Shown here one piece after another: positions 17,391 through 26,130 of a stretch of DNA of 56,037 nucleotides. Origin of the DNA: Dysgonomonas sp. Marseille-P4677 (GTDB taxonomy: Bacteria; Bacteroidota; Bacteroidia; Bacteroidales; Dysgonomonadaceae). A program made the position numbers and the translations under genes. The notes under the pieces are model-generated. The model worked only from the letters and a program-made list of their open reading frames with translations. It was not told the origin of the DNA and searched no databases. The DNA is taken from positions 1-56,037 of the forward strand of contig NZ_JAEPKU010000012.1 of the NCBI RefSeq assembly GCF_016652235.1, in the 5' to 3' direction. Position 1 is the first letter of the stretch; every line of letters starts with the position of its first letter.

Positions 17391-18076
17391 TATACCTTCT
17401 GCCCATAGTCATTATTTCTGTTATATTCCTTGTTTACGCATCATATAGCATTCAATCCGGAATATATCTGAAAGCATTATGCAGAAATCAACTCAAAGGA
17501 AAAACAATAGCTATTACATTCGACGACGGCCCCGATAGAGTACAAACGCCCAAAGTACTTGACATTCTGAAAGAATATAATATTACAGCCTGCTTTTTCT
17601 GCATTGGCAGTAAGATTGAAAATAACGAAGATATTCTGTTAAGAATAAAAGAAGAAGGGCATTTGATAGGAAATCATACTTTTAACCACTTTTTTTCGTT
17701 TCCTTTGTGTTCATACCGACAGATGGAAAAAGAACTGAGAGATTGTGAAAGAAAAATAGAAGAAGTTATAGGTGAGAAAACGATTTTGTTTCGTCCTCCT
17801 TTCGGTATAACAAATCCTACGATAGCAAAAGTAATTAGAGCAATGGGATATATCACCATCGGCTGGAATATCCGCTCTTTGGATACTTGTAGGAAAGAAA
17901 AAACGATTTTGAAAAGAATAAAACGAGGATTAAAACCGGGATCAGTCATTTTATTACATGACCCTCTGCCCTCTAGTGAAAGGCTCTTACGTAAAATATT
18001 AGAACTCGTAAAAGAGAATAATTACACAATAGAAAGAATAGATAAATTATTCGATATACCTAAAACAACGATATGA
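17384..18076 (+). CDS. Polysaccharide deacetylase family protein (NodB domain, CE4)
   Basis: A 230-residue protein with an N-terminal membrane anchor (about residues 1-20). The NodB domain follows: TFDDGPD at about residue 45 (base and metal Asp), GNHTFNH (two metal His) at about 93-99, and RPPFG at about 143. A final ILLHD supplies the last catalytic His. CE4 enzymes remove N- or O-acetyl groups from sugars. In a pigment cluster that also contains a glycosyltransferase, it may deacetylate an amino-sugar head group. Such genes occur in flexirubin-type loci, but the substrate is not known. It overlaps the previous gene by 7 bp and the next by 4 bp. Confidence 0.88.
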   Translation: MLIYLLPIVIISVIFLVYASYSIQSGIYLKALCRNQLKGKTIAITFDDGPDRVQTPKVLDILKEYNITACFFCIGSKIENNEDILLRIKEEGHLIGNHTFNHFFSFPLCSYRQMEKELRDCERKIEEVIGEKTILFRPPFGITNPTIAKVIRAMGYITIGWNIRSLDTCRKEKTILKRIKRGLKPGSVILLHDPLPSSERLLRKILELVKENNYTIERIDKLFDIPKTTI

Positions 18077-18702
18077 AACACTTGTATATTTATTGCTTAT
18101 TAATTTTCACCTGTCTACCTCAAGTAAATGCACAGATGAAAAAGATGAAAGATATAGATGCTTTCAATAAACGTATAGTACAAGAAGCCGTATCAGTAAA
18201 AAGCATAGAAAGTGATTTTACTCAAATAAAGCATCTTGATTTATTCAACGAAGACATAACATCAAAAGGTAAATTCTATTATAAACACAGTGACAAAATA
18301 AGTCTTGACTATAACCATCCAACAAAATACCTGATTGTCATCAATGGTGAGAAACTAAAAATTGTATCTGATGGTAAAAAAAACGTTGTAAATCTTAAGT
18401 CGAACAAAGTAATGACTGAGATGCGGGCTATGCTTACAGCCTGTATGTCGGGAAATATTTCCCGGATATCGGGTTACAGCATGGAATATTTCGAAGATGC
18501 CGGTTCTTATCTTATCAAGATAAAGCCAACGAACAAATCGATACAAGCTTATATCTCAGGCTTCGATATCTACATGGATAAAAAAGATATGTCTGTATCT
18601 AAACTACGAATATCCGAAAATGCTACTGACTATACAGATTACCTGTTCCAAAATAAAAAATTTAATACATTGACAGATGATAAAAAGTTTTCGGTTAATT
18701 AG
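18073..18702 (+). CDS. LolA-like outer-membrane lipoprotein carrier protein
   Basis: A 209-residue secreted protein. A signal peptide (MKHLYIYCLLIFTCLPQVNA) precedes a LolA-type half-barrel: VKSIESDFTQIKHLDLF, then SKGKFYYKHSDKISLDYNHPTKYLIVINGE. LolA homologues (ApeL in aryl-polyene clusters) ferry lipid-linked cargo across the periplasm. This copy is probably dedicated to the pigment lipid rather than being the housekeeping LolA, as it is embedded in the operon with a 4-bp overlap upstream and a 26-bp overlap downstream. Confidence 0.85.
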   Translation: MKHLYIYCLLIFTCLPQVNAQMKKMKDIDAFNKRIVQEAVSVKSIESDFTQIKHLDLFNEDITSKGKFYYKHSDKISLDYNHPTKYLIVINGEKLKIVSDGKKNVVNLKSNKVMTEMRAMLTACMSGNISRISGYSMEYFEDAGSYLIKIKPTNKSIQAYISGFDIYMDKKDMSVSKLRISENATDYTDYLFQNKKFNTLTDDKKFSVN

Positions 18703-19225
18703 TATACTGTTAGCTTGTATACTTTTTGCATCTTGTTCCAGAAATACATATCCGTTGAAAACCGGTACTTCCCCTATTATATCTGTTGGAAATGAAGTAC
18801 AGAAGTACAATATGGCGCTAGACTTTGCAGGAAAACATTTCAATGGAATGTTGATAGCTAAGAAAATGAATAATGGGGAAATACGTATAGTGGCATCGAC
18901 CATGTTTGGTCTTACAATTTTCGATTTTGGGCTAGAAGGTGAAGATTGGATGGTCTACAGCTGCATAGAACCTATGCGTAAGGAACGTATCCTCAAATTG
19001 TTTGAAAAAGACTTCAAATTTCTATTCTTACAGAATAGAGAGGTAAAAAAAATAGAAGAGAAGGAAGAATACACTAAATTTGTAACAGGTGGAGGAATAT
19101 CCAAAGGTGTTATTCACCTCACATCTGCAACAAGTGACAATCCCGAGAAAGTACAGATTAAACACTCATGGCTACGACTGACCATCAAGCTGGAAAAAAT
19201 GAATGAGAATAATGCTACTGAATAA
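18677..19225 (+). CDS. Small lipoprotein of the pigment-export module
   Basis: A 182-residue lipoprotein: MIKSFRLISILLACILFASC gives a lipobox with Cys20. No catalytic motif is visible. The mature part is predicted to be mostly beta strand (IVASTMFGLTIFDFGLEG). It occupies the slot next to the LolA-like gene where known aryl-polyene clusters carry a DUF3261-type lipoprotein (ApeN), which suggests it acts as an outer-membrane acceptor analogous to LolB. That role is inferred from position only. Confidence 0.7.
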   Translation: MIKSFRLISILLACILFASCSRNTYPLKTGTSPIISVGNEVQKYNMALDFAGKHFNGMLIAKKMNNGEIRIVASTMFGLTIFDFGLEGEDWMVYSCIEPMRKERILKLFEKDFKFLFLQNREVKKIEEKEEYTKFVTGGGISKGVIHLTSATSDNPEKVQIKHSWLRLTIKLEKMNENNATE

Positions 19226-19595
19226 TTTTTACGAAATAATAAGTATAACCGAAGAAAATTTGGTACAGACCTTTAATATAAGACTAAATTCCTCTCATCA
19301 TATATATGAAGGGCATTTCACAGGTCATCCAATTGTTCCGGGGGTTTGTACATTGCAAATAATAAAAGATTGTGCGGAAACGATTATCCATAAGAAATTT
19401 GTGTATGCACAGATATCCTCTGCAAAATTTTTATCTTTAGTTGACCCTAAAGAGAATGATCTTATAGAAATAAATATTTCATTAAAAAATACAGATAATA
19501 ATCAATATTCATTAATAGCAGAAGGTAAATATCAAAATACAGATACTATATTTATCAAAGTAAAAGCCACTTTGAAAGAGATTGATAATGAGTGA
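19203..19595 (+). CDS. Hotdog dehydratase, FabZ-like (ApeI-like)
   Basis: A 130-residue hotdog protein starting at 19203 or the in-frame ATG at 19212. Residues about 35-52 read HIYEGHFTGHPIVPGVC, very close to the FabZ motif with its catalytic His. The Glu expected in the following helix is represented by IIKDCAETI, with Asp in that region. It is the second dehydratase-like hotdog of the cluster. Having both an ApeP-like and an ApeI-like protein matches described aryl-polyene clusters, where the two form a dehydratase complex. Confidence 0.82.
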   Translation: MRIMLLNNFYEIISITEENLVQTFNIRLNSSHHIYEGHFTGHPIVPGVCTLQIIKDCAETIIHKKFVYAQISSAKFLSLVDPKENDLIEINISLKNTDNNQYSLIAEGKYQNTDTIFIKVKATLKEIDNE

Positions 19596-20787
19596 ATACA
19601 TCGATATGATGACATGGCAGGAAAAATTAAACAGCCTTAGCATCGTTGTTATTATACCTACATATAATAATGACAAGACTCTTCTGTCTGTAATTGAGGG
19701 CGTAAAACGATACAGTAAACACATTATAGTGATCAATGACGGTTCTACTGATACTACAGCACAAATACTGGCTACAACTACAGATATACAAACTATCACT
19801 CATCCTGTAAACAAAGGAAAAGGATACGCATTGAAAACAGGCCTGCTTGCTGCAAAAAAACTCGGATTCAGATATGCCATAACCATAGATTCGGATGGAC
19901 AACACTATCCTTCCGATATCCCGGCTTTTGTCGATGAAATAGAAAAGCTGCCCGATACTATGCTTGTAGGGGCAAGAAATCTTACGGCCGACAATATGCC
20001 CGGTAAAAATACTTTTGCAAATAAATTTTCTAACTTTTGGTTTCGTTTAGAAACAGGTATAAAACTAAATGATACCCAGTCGGGATACCGTCTATATCCG
20101 CTTCATCGTATCGGAGAAATGAAATATTGTACGGCTAAATACGAATTTGAATTGGAGATGATTGTATTTCTGGCATGGAAAGGCGTAGATGTAAAAAATA
20201 TTCCTGTAAATGTATATTATCCACCGGAGGGAGAACGCGTGTCGCATTTTCGACCGTTAAGAGATTTTACACGTATTAGTATACTTAATACAATACTTGT
20301 AATCATCACATTCTTATGGATACTTCCAATGAAGTTTTTCAAAAAACTAACGTGGACTAATATTCGTGCTTTCATCGATAAAGAAATTCTAAAATCAAAG
20401 GATACAAACAAAACAATTATATTATCAATCATGCTAGGTGTCTTTATGGGAATTGTTCCTATTTGGGGGTATCAGATGATTGTGACTGTTTTCTTAGCAC
20501 ATTTCCTGAAGCTGAATAAAGTAATATCATTGGTTGCATCCAACATCAGTATACCGCCAATGATGCCTTTTCTGTTATATGGTAGTTATGCAACAGGTTG
20601 TTTTCTGACAAACAGCCCCGTAACATTTGACTTTATCGACGTATCACTTGATAGTATGAAAACCGTTTTATTCCAATACCTCACAGGAAGTATCATATTT
20701 GCACTACTTTGCAGTATTATTGTGGGTATTATTTCAGGCTGTCTTTTATTGATATTTCGCAAAGAGAGGCAAGCAATAGATATTTAA
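19588..20787 (+). CDS. Family 2 glycosyltransferase fused to a DUF2062 membrane domain
   Basis: A 399-residue protein from the ATG at 19588; the open frame extends 6 bases further to a TTG but the ATG is preferred. Residues 1-240 form a GT-A fold: VVIIPTYNN, VINDGSTDTT, and the DSDGQH metal-binding motif. Residues about 275-395 form a DUF2062 segment with several membrane helices (IILSIMLGVFMGIVPIWGYQ and MMPFLLYGSYATGCF). Dolichol-phosphate-mannose-synthase-like enzymes of this type pass a sugar to a lipid or a carrier. It probably makes the sugar head group or polyprenyl sugar to which the pigment is linked. It overlaps the previous gene by 8 bp. Confidence 0.88.
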   Translation: MSEYIDMMTWQEKLNSLSIVVIIPTYNNDKTLLSVIEGVKRYSKHIIVINDGSTDTTAQILATTTDIQTITHPVNKGKGYALKTGLLAAKKLGFRYAITIDSDGQHYPSDIPAFVDEIEKLPDTMLVGARNLTADNMPGKNTFANKFSNFWFRLETGIKLNDTQSGYRLYPLHRIGEMKYCTAKYEFELEMIVFLAWKGVDVKNIPVNVYYPPEGERVSHFRPLRDFTRISILNTILVIITFLWILPMKFFKKLTWTNIRAFIDKEILKSKDTNKTIILSIMLGVFMGIVPIWGYQMIVTVFLAHFLKLNKVISLVASNISIPPMMPFLLYGSYATGCFLTNSPVTFDFIDVSLDSMKTVLFQYLTGSIIFALLCSIIVGIISGCLLLIFRKERQAIDI

Positions 20788-20798
20788 CTTAAATATAA

Positions 20799-23700
20799 AT
20801 GAGTAGTTTTTTTGTAAATCTATATACATATTTTACACGACATAAAATAATTCTTTATTTGTCACTGATAGCAAGCATAGCTATTATGGGATATTTTGCT
20901 CTGCAACTCAAATTTGAAGAGAATATAACCCAATTCTTTCCAGATACAAAAAACGAAAAAAATCTGAATACAGTCTTTGATAATCTGCGCATCAAAGATA
21001 AGATTATTGTTATATTCTCTTCTTCTGACAATAAGGAAGAGACAGACAGCAATCTATTAATAGAAAGTGCTACACTATTTAGTGATAGCTTGCTGGCTAA
21101 AACAAAAGAAACACATGTCAATAACATACTTATCCGTATAGATGACAGTCTGAAAATAGAAATGCAGAACTTTGTTTACAATAATCTGCCTATTTTCTTA
21201 TCCGACAGTGATTATTTGCGAATAGATTCGCTTTTTACTAAAGAAAAGGTGGCGGAGGTTATGCAACGAAACTACTCTAATCTGCTTTCCCCTGCCGGAA
21301 GTTTTCTCAAAGAATATATTATGAAAGACCCCTTCAGCCTTGGGGGAAATGCACTGAAAAGGTTGCAGGACTTTCAACTGGATAGTAACTTTGAACAACA
21401 AGACGGCTACATCTTTTCTAAGGACGGTTCCATGCTATTCATATTCATCACGCCTACTCATAGTATGGGAAGCACCGGCAAAAATGATAAGTTAATCACT
21501 GCCATCGAAGATGAAATTGCAGCAATCAATAAGGCTTATCCGTCAATAAAAGCTGAATATTATGGAGGACCTTCCGTAGGAGTATATAATGCTCGTCAGA
21601 TAAAAGAAGATTCGGTGATGACCATCACTATATCTTTAGCAATCATAATCACTTTTATCCTATTAGTTTTCAAGCAAAAACGAACAATCTTTCAAATTAT
21701 CGCCCCAAGTATTTTTGGTGGATTATTCGCTTTGTTTATAATTTCGCTGATAAAGGGTAGTATTTCGTCCATTGCTGTAGGTGCCGGCTCGGTAGTTATG
21801 GGTATTGCTTTGAGCTATTCTATACATATGGTTGTCCATCAAACCCATGTATCGTCTGTGATACAACTGATAAAAGAACTCACCTACCCTCTTACTGTCG
21901 GTAGCTTCACCACTATAGGAGCATTTTTAGGACTACTTTTCACCAGTTCGAGTTTATTACGAGACTTCGGTTTGTTTGCGTCTATGGCGCTTATTGGAAC
22001 AATTATTTTTTGTTTGATATACCTTCCTCATTTTCTGAATGGTAAAGTGCATCAAAAAAGGAGCCTATTATTACGACTTATAGAGCGTTTCAATTCTTAT
22101 CGTTTCGATAAAAATAAATGGCTGGTAGGCGGGATTCTGACTCTCACCGCCATTTGTATATTCACCTCGCGCAATGTGGGTTTCGATGCGGACATGATGC
22201 ACATGAATTATGAGCCTGAACATCTGAAAGCAACAGAAAATAAAATATCTACGTTGATAGATAACGATAAGAAAACGATCATTTTTGCGAGTGTAGGTAA
22301 AGACATAAACGAAGCAACAAGAAATTATAATAAGACTAACAAGACATTATCTGATCTCGAATCGCAAGGTTTGGTTAGAGCCCATGCCTCTGCCTATTAT
22401 TTTCTTATACCTAAGGATATACAAAAGGAACGTTTAGAGAAATGGAATAATTATTGGACATCTGATAAAAAAGAATATTTAAAAAGAAATGTGCAAAGCG
22501 AAGCCTCGGCGCTCCGCTTTCGTCCCGAAGCGTTCAACCCTTTTTATAAATGGATTGATTCTGATTTTAATTTACATGATGACTATATAGAAACAAACAA
22601 GCTGTTAGGCGACTGGCAAAACTCTACACCCGGTCTTACTATGTTAATATCGCAGGTACAACTCGATGACAAAAACAAAGATGAAGTATACCAGTATTTC
22701 GATAATAGTAATGAGGTAGTCATATTAGACCGTTCATACTTTACGAACAAATGGGTTTCAGCTATTAACGATGATTTTTACCTGATACTGTTTATCTCTT
22801 CATTCCTCATATTTTTCACCCTGCTCATTTCGTACGGACGCATAGAACTTACTCTGATAAGCTTCTCTCCTATGTTTATCAGTTGGATTATCATTATCGG
22901 AATAATGGGTATTACAGGTATGGAGTTCAATATAATTAATATTATCTTATCCACATTTATATTCGGCATAGGCGACGATTTTAGCATATTCATCATGGAT
23001 GGCTTACAAAATAAATACAGGACAAATAAGCCAGTACTGAACGGACACAAAACAGCCATTTTCTTTTCAGCCTTTACCATTATTGTTGGTATAGGAGCGC
23101 TTATATTTGCACAACATCCAGCACTCCAATCTATTTCGGTAATGTCTATATTAGGAATGATCGTTGTAGTTCTGGTTTCATATACTATACCACCTATACT
23201 TTTTCGTATATTCATTTCGTCGCAAACAACTAAAGGCTTACCTCCATACACACTAGCTTCAATACTTATAACAGCATTTATTTATGGACTTTTCCTCGTA
23301 GGATGTCTAAGTCTGCGCCTGATAATGTTAATCTTATACCTTATACCGATAAAAAAGGTCAAAAAAAGACAATTCATATGCTTTCTGCTAATGCTCACCT
23401 GCCGCTCGATTTGCTTTGCAGGATTTGTATTGAAGAAGAAAAGGATAAATATAAGTAAAGAAACATTTAAGAAACCAGCAATTATTATTGCCAACCACCA
23501 GTCTTTCCTCGATATCCTTCTATTACTTTCTCTTAGTCCGAAACTAGTGATGGTAACAAACAAGTGGGTATGGAAATCACCGTTTTTCGGTTCTATAATA
23601 AGGTACGCAGGCTATTTCTGTACTAGTGAAGGCTATGAAAACTCTGTTTCACACATAAAAGAACGTATAGAAGAAGGCTTTTCGGTGGTTATATTCCCTG

Positions 23701-24650
23701 AGGGAACTCGTTCGTATGACAATAAATTGAAACGTTTCCATAAAGGAGCTTTCTATCTTTCCGAAACGTTGAAAGTGGATATTATACCTGTCATATTATA
23801 TGGCACAGGAATGGTTATAGCTAAATCTCAGCCGTTTTATCTGAAACGGGGATATGTAGTTACTAAAATCCTACCACGCATTATATATCAAGATCGCTCT
23901 TTTGGCGATACATACAAAGAACGGACTAAAAAGATAGCATCTTATTTCGCTACCGAATATAAAACGGTATTAAAAGAATACGATACTGTTTCCAATCCTT
24001 ATTTTTATAATATGTTGGTTAAAAACTACATTTATAAAGGTCCTGTTGAAGAATGGTATGTACGTATAAAAGTGAAGATGGAAAGAAATTACAAATTATT
24101 TGACGAACTTATTCCTAAAAAAGGGAAGATCACCGATATAGGATGCGGATACGGAACTTTAGGATATATGCTTTCTATGCAGTCGAATGAAAGGCAGATA
24201 TTAGGTATAGACTACGATGAAGACAAAGCAAAAGTAGCACAATATGGCTATCTACACAGAGAGAATACAGAATTTATACATGCTAATGCTCTCGAGTATC
24301 CATTACCAGAAAGTGATGTATTCGTACTTAACGATATGCTGCATTATATGAGTAGCGACAAACAAGAGGATTTATTAAAAAGATGTGCAAAAAACCTTCT
24401 TCCTGATGGAATCATTATCGTGCGTGACGGAGATAAGCAAGATAAGGAAAAACAATGGCTTACAAATTTGTCAGAAATACTTTCCACTCGTATCTTTGGT
24501 TTCAATAAGACAAAGGAAAAGCTATGCTTTACATCTGCCGAGCAATTATATACAATAGCTAAAGATTGTAACATGACAGTGGAAAGCTTCAAGAATGATA
24601 AATATACTTCTAATACGATCTTTCTATTCAAGAGAAAAACAAATGAGTAA
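20799..24650 (+). CDS. Trifunctional fusion: MMPL/RND exporter, PlsC-type acyltransferase, SAM methyltransferase
   Basis: A 1283-residue protein made of three modules. Residues 1-830 are an MMPL/RND transporter with two periplasmic loops (about 35-265 and 455-640), two sets of membrane helices, and the proton-relay region FGIGDDFSIFIMD. Residues about 880-1070 are a lysophospholipid acyltransferase with His900 and Asp905 (NHQSFLD) and FPEGTRS (Glu968). Residues about 1100-1283 are a class I methyltransferase with DIGCGYG starting at Asp1113. The transporter probably moves the pigment lipid out of the inner membrane, while the cytoplasmic domains acylate and methylate. Similar triple fusions are annotated in other Bacteroidetes from memory. 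It overlaps the next gene by 8 bp. Confidence 0.92.
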   Translation: MSSFFVNLYTYFTRHKIILYLSLIASIAIMGYFALQLKFEENITQFFPDTKNEKNLNTVFDNLRIKDKIIVIFSSSDNKEETDSNLLIESATLFSDSLLAKTKETHVNNILIRIDDSLKIEMQNFVYNNLPIFLSDSDYLRIDSLFTKEKVAEVMQRNYSNLLSPAGSFLKEYIMKDPFSLGGNALKRLQDFQLDSNFEQQDGYIFSKDGSMLFIFITPTHSMGSTGKNDKLITAIEDEIAAINKAYPSIKAEYYGGPSVGVYNARQIKEDSVMTITISLAIIITFILLVFKQKRTIFQIIAPSIFGGLFALFIISLIKGSISSIAVGAGSVVMGIALSYSIHMVVHQTHVSSVIQLIKELTYPLTVGSFTTIGAFLGLLFTSSSLLRDFGLFASMALIGTIIFCLIYLPHFLNGKVHQKRSLLLRLIERFNSYRFDKNKWLVGGILTLTAICIFTSRNVGFDADMMHMNYEPEHLKATENKISTLIDNDKKTIIFASVGKDINEATRNYNKTNKTLSDLESQGLVRAHASAYYFLIPKDIQKERLEKWNNYWTSDKKEYLKRNVQSEASALRFRPEAFNPFYKWIDSDFNLHDDYIETNKLLGDWQNSTPGLTMLISQVQLDDKNKDEVYQYFDNSNEVVILDRSYFTNKWVSAINDDFYLILFISSFLIFFTLLISYGRIELTLISFSPMFISWIIIIGIMGITGMEFNIINIILSTFIFGIGDDFSIFIMDGLQNKYRTNKPVLNGHKTAIFFSAFTIIVGIGALIFAQHPALQSISVMSILGMIVVVLVSYTIPPILFRIFISSQTTKGLPPYTLASILITAFIYGLFLVGCLSLRLIMLILYLIPIKKVKKRQFICFLLMLTCRSICFAGFVLKKKRINISKETFKKPAIIIANHQSFLDILLLLSLSPKLVMVTNKWVWKSPFFGSIIRYAGYFCTSEGYENSVSHIKERIEEGFSVVIFPEGTRSYDNKLKRFHKGAFYLSETLKVDIIPVILYGTGMVIAKSQPFYLKRGYVVTKILPRIIYQDRSFGDTYKERTKKIASYFATEYKTVLKEYDTVSNPYFYNMLVKNYIYKGPVEEWYVRIKVKMERNYKLFDELIPKKGKITDIGCGYGTLGYMLSMQSNERQILGIDYDEDKAKVAQYGYLHRENTEFIHANALEYPLPESDVFVLNDMLHYMSSDKQEDLLKRCAKNLLPDGIIIVRDGDKQDKEKQWLTNLSEILSTRIFGFNKTKEKLCFTSAEQLYTIAKDCNMTVESFKNDKYTSNTIFLFKRKTNE

Positions 24651-26130
24651 ATACGATATTATCATAGCCGGAAGTGGGCTTGGCGGACTCGAATGTGCGG
24701 CAATTCTTAGTAAAGAGGGATACAATGTATGTGTCCTTGAAAAAAATGTATTGTTCGGAGGATGCTTGCAAACATATAAAAGAAAAGGGCATTTACTTGA
24801 TACCGGAATACATTATATAGGGAGCCTTGATGACGGGCAAATAATGAACCAGTATTTTAAGTACTTCGGTATAATTGATAAGTTAAAGATGAAAAGGCTC
24901 GACACCGATTCATTCGACACAATATTCTATAAGAATAAAATATATAATTATGCAGTCGGTCACGATAACTTTGCAGATACATTATCTAATTCTTTTCCAC
25001 ATGAAAGGGAAAACCTAAAATCGTATGTATCTGCACTAAAAGAAGTAGGCAGACTCATCGATATAGACACGCTCAAAAAAGGTATCATAGCACAAAACGG
25101 CATGAAGTACTTCTACGCCTCTGCTGCTAACACAATAGCTGATACTGTCAACGACGAAACGCTGAAAAATGTTCTGGCTGCAACATCTATGCTGTATGGA
25201 GGTATCGAAAACATGTCGACATTCTACCACCATGCAATGATAAATAATTCGTACATAGAAAGCCCTTATCGCTTTATGGACGGAACAATGCAAATAGCAG
25301 ACAGGCTGATAGAAGTGATCAGGACAAATGGAGGAACAGTCCTAAATAACAAAGAAATAACTCGGCTAATAGTAACAGACAATGAAGTAACTGCTGCAGA
25401 AGTTAATAATGAAGAGATTTTCGAAGCTGATCATTTTATATCGAATATTCATCCCAAACGAACGCTAGAAATATTAGATAAGAGCCGTTATATAAAAAAT
25501 GCATATATATCACGTATTAATGCTTTACCAAATTCGTTTGGTATATTCACACTCTATCTGGTAATGAAACCAAATACTTACCCCTATATCAACAGTAATT
25601 ATTATGTGCATGGGACAGATAATGTATGGTACAATCACGACTCATCTAGAAATAAAGTAAACAATGCCCTCCTTTGTTTTCAGTGTAACAATAATAGTAA
25701 TTACACTGATGTAATCTCGGTTATGTCGTGTATGTATATGTCGGAGCTGAAAGAATGGGAACATACCTCTGTTGGTAAAAGAGGCAATGATTACATCACG
25801 TTCAAGAAAGACTATTCAAATAAATTACTTGAATTCCTAAAAACAAAAGGCTTTGATTTTACTGATAAAGTAGAGTCGATGTATACAACAACACCATTAA
25901 GTTACCGCGACTATACAGGAACTCCTTATGGATCTGCATACGGAATAATTAAAGATTATAAATTTCCCGAAATAGGTTTTATATCAACTAAGACCAAGCT
26001 GAAAAACTTATACTTTACAGGTCAGAATATGAATGTACACGGAGCCTTGGGCGTAACGCTTACAGCTATGTTTACTTGCTCCGATTTTGTAGGACAAGAA
26101 TATCTAGCAAAAAAAGTTGGAAATGCATAA
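24643..26130 (+). CDS. FAD-dependent oxidoreductase, phytoene-desaturase-like (NAD(P)/FAD fold)
   Basis: A protein of 495 residues from the ATG at 24643, which sits inside the preceding stop region (ATGAGTAA). The longer frame from 24595 is not supported. The FAD dinucleotide motif IAGSGLGGLECAAIL lies at residues 8-22, with VLEKN following. A C-terminal segment NLYFTGQNMNVHGALGV matches the CrtI/amine-oxidase superfamily. No phytoene synthase is present, so carotenoid synthesis is unlikely. It may desaturate or isomerise the polyene or oxidise its end. It is a regular companion in flexirubin-type clusters, but its step is not established. Confidence 0.87.
   Translation: MSKYDIIIAGSGLGGLECAAILSKEGYNVCVLEKNVLFGGCLQTYKRKGHLLDTGIHYIGSLDDGQIMNQYFKYFGIIDKLKMKRLDTDSFDTIFYKNKIYNYAVGHDNFADTLSNSFPHERENLKSYVSALKEVGRLIDIDTLKKGIIAQNGMKYFYASAANTIADTVNDETLKNVLAATSMLYGGIENMSTFYHHAMINNSYIESPYRFMDGTMQIADRLIEVIRTNGGTVLNNKEITRLIVTDNEVTAAEVNNEEIFEADHFISNIHPKRTLEILDKSRYIKNAYISRINALPNSFGIFTLYLVMKPNTYPYINSNYYVHGTDNVWYNHDSSRNKVNNALLCFQCNNNSNYTDVISVMSCMYMSELKEWEHTSVGKRGNDYITFKKDYSNKLLEFLKTKGFDFTDKVESMYTTTPLSYRDYTGTPYGSAYGIIKDYKFPEIGFISTKTKLKNLYFTGQNMNVHGALGVTLTAMFTCSDFVGQEYLAKKVGNA

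Noticed and set aside
22778-23251. 157-residue frame on the minus strand
   Set aside because: It is antisense to the membrane-helix part of the MMPL gene and has no start context or family resemblance.
24643-26130. Carotenoid phytoene desaturase
   Set aside because: No phytoene synthase or prenyl transferase genes are present; the setting is an aryl-polyene cluster.
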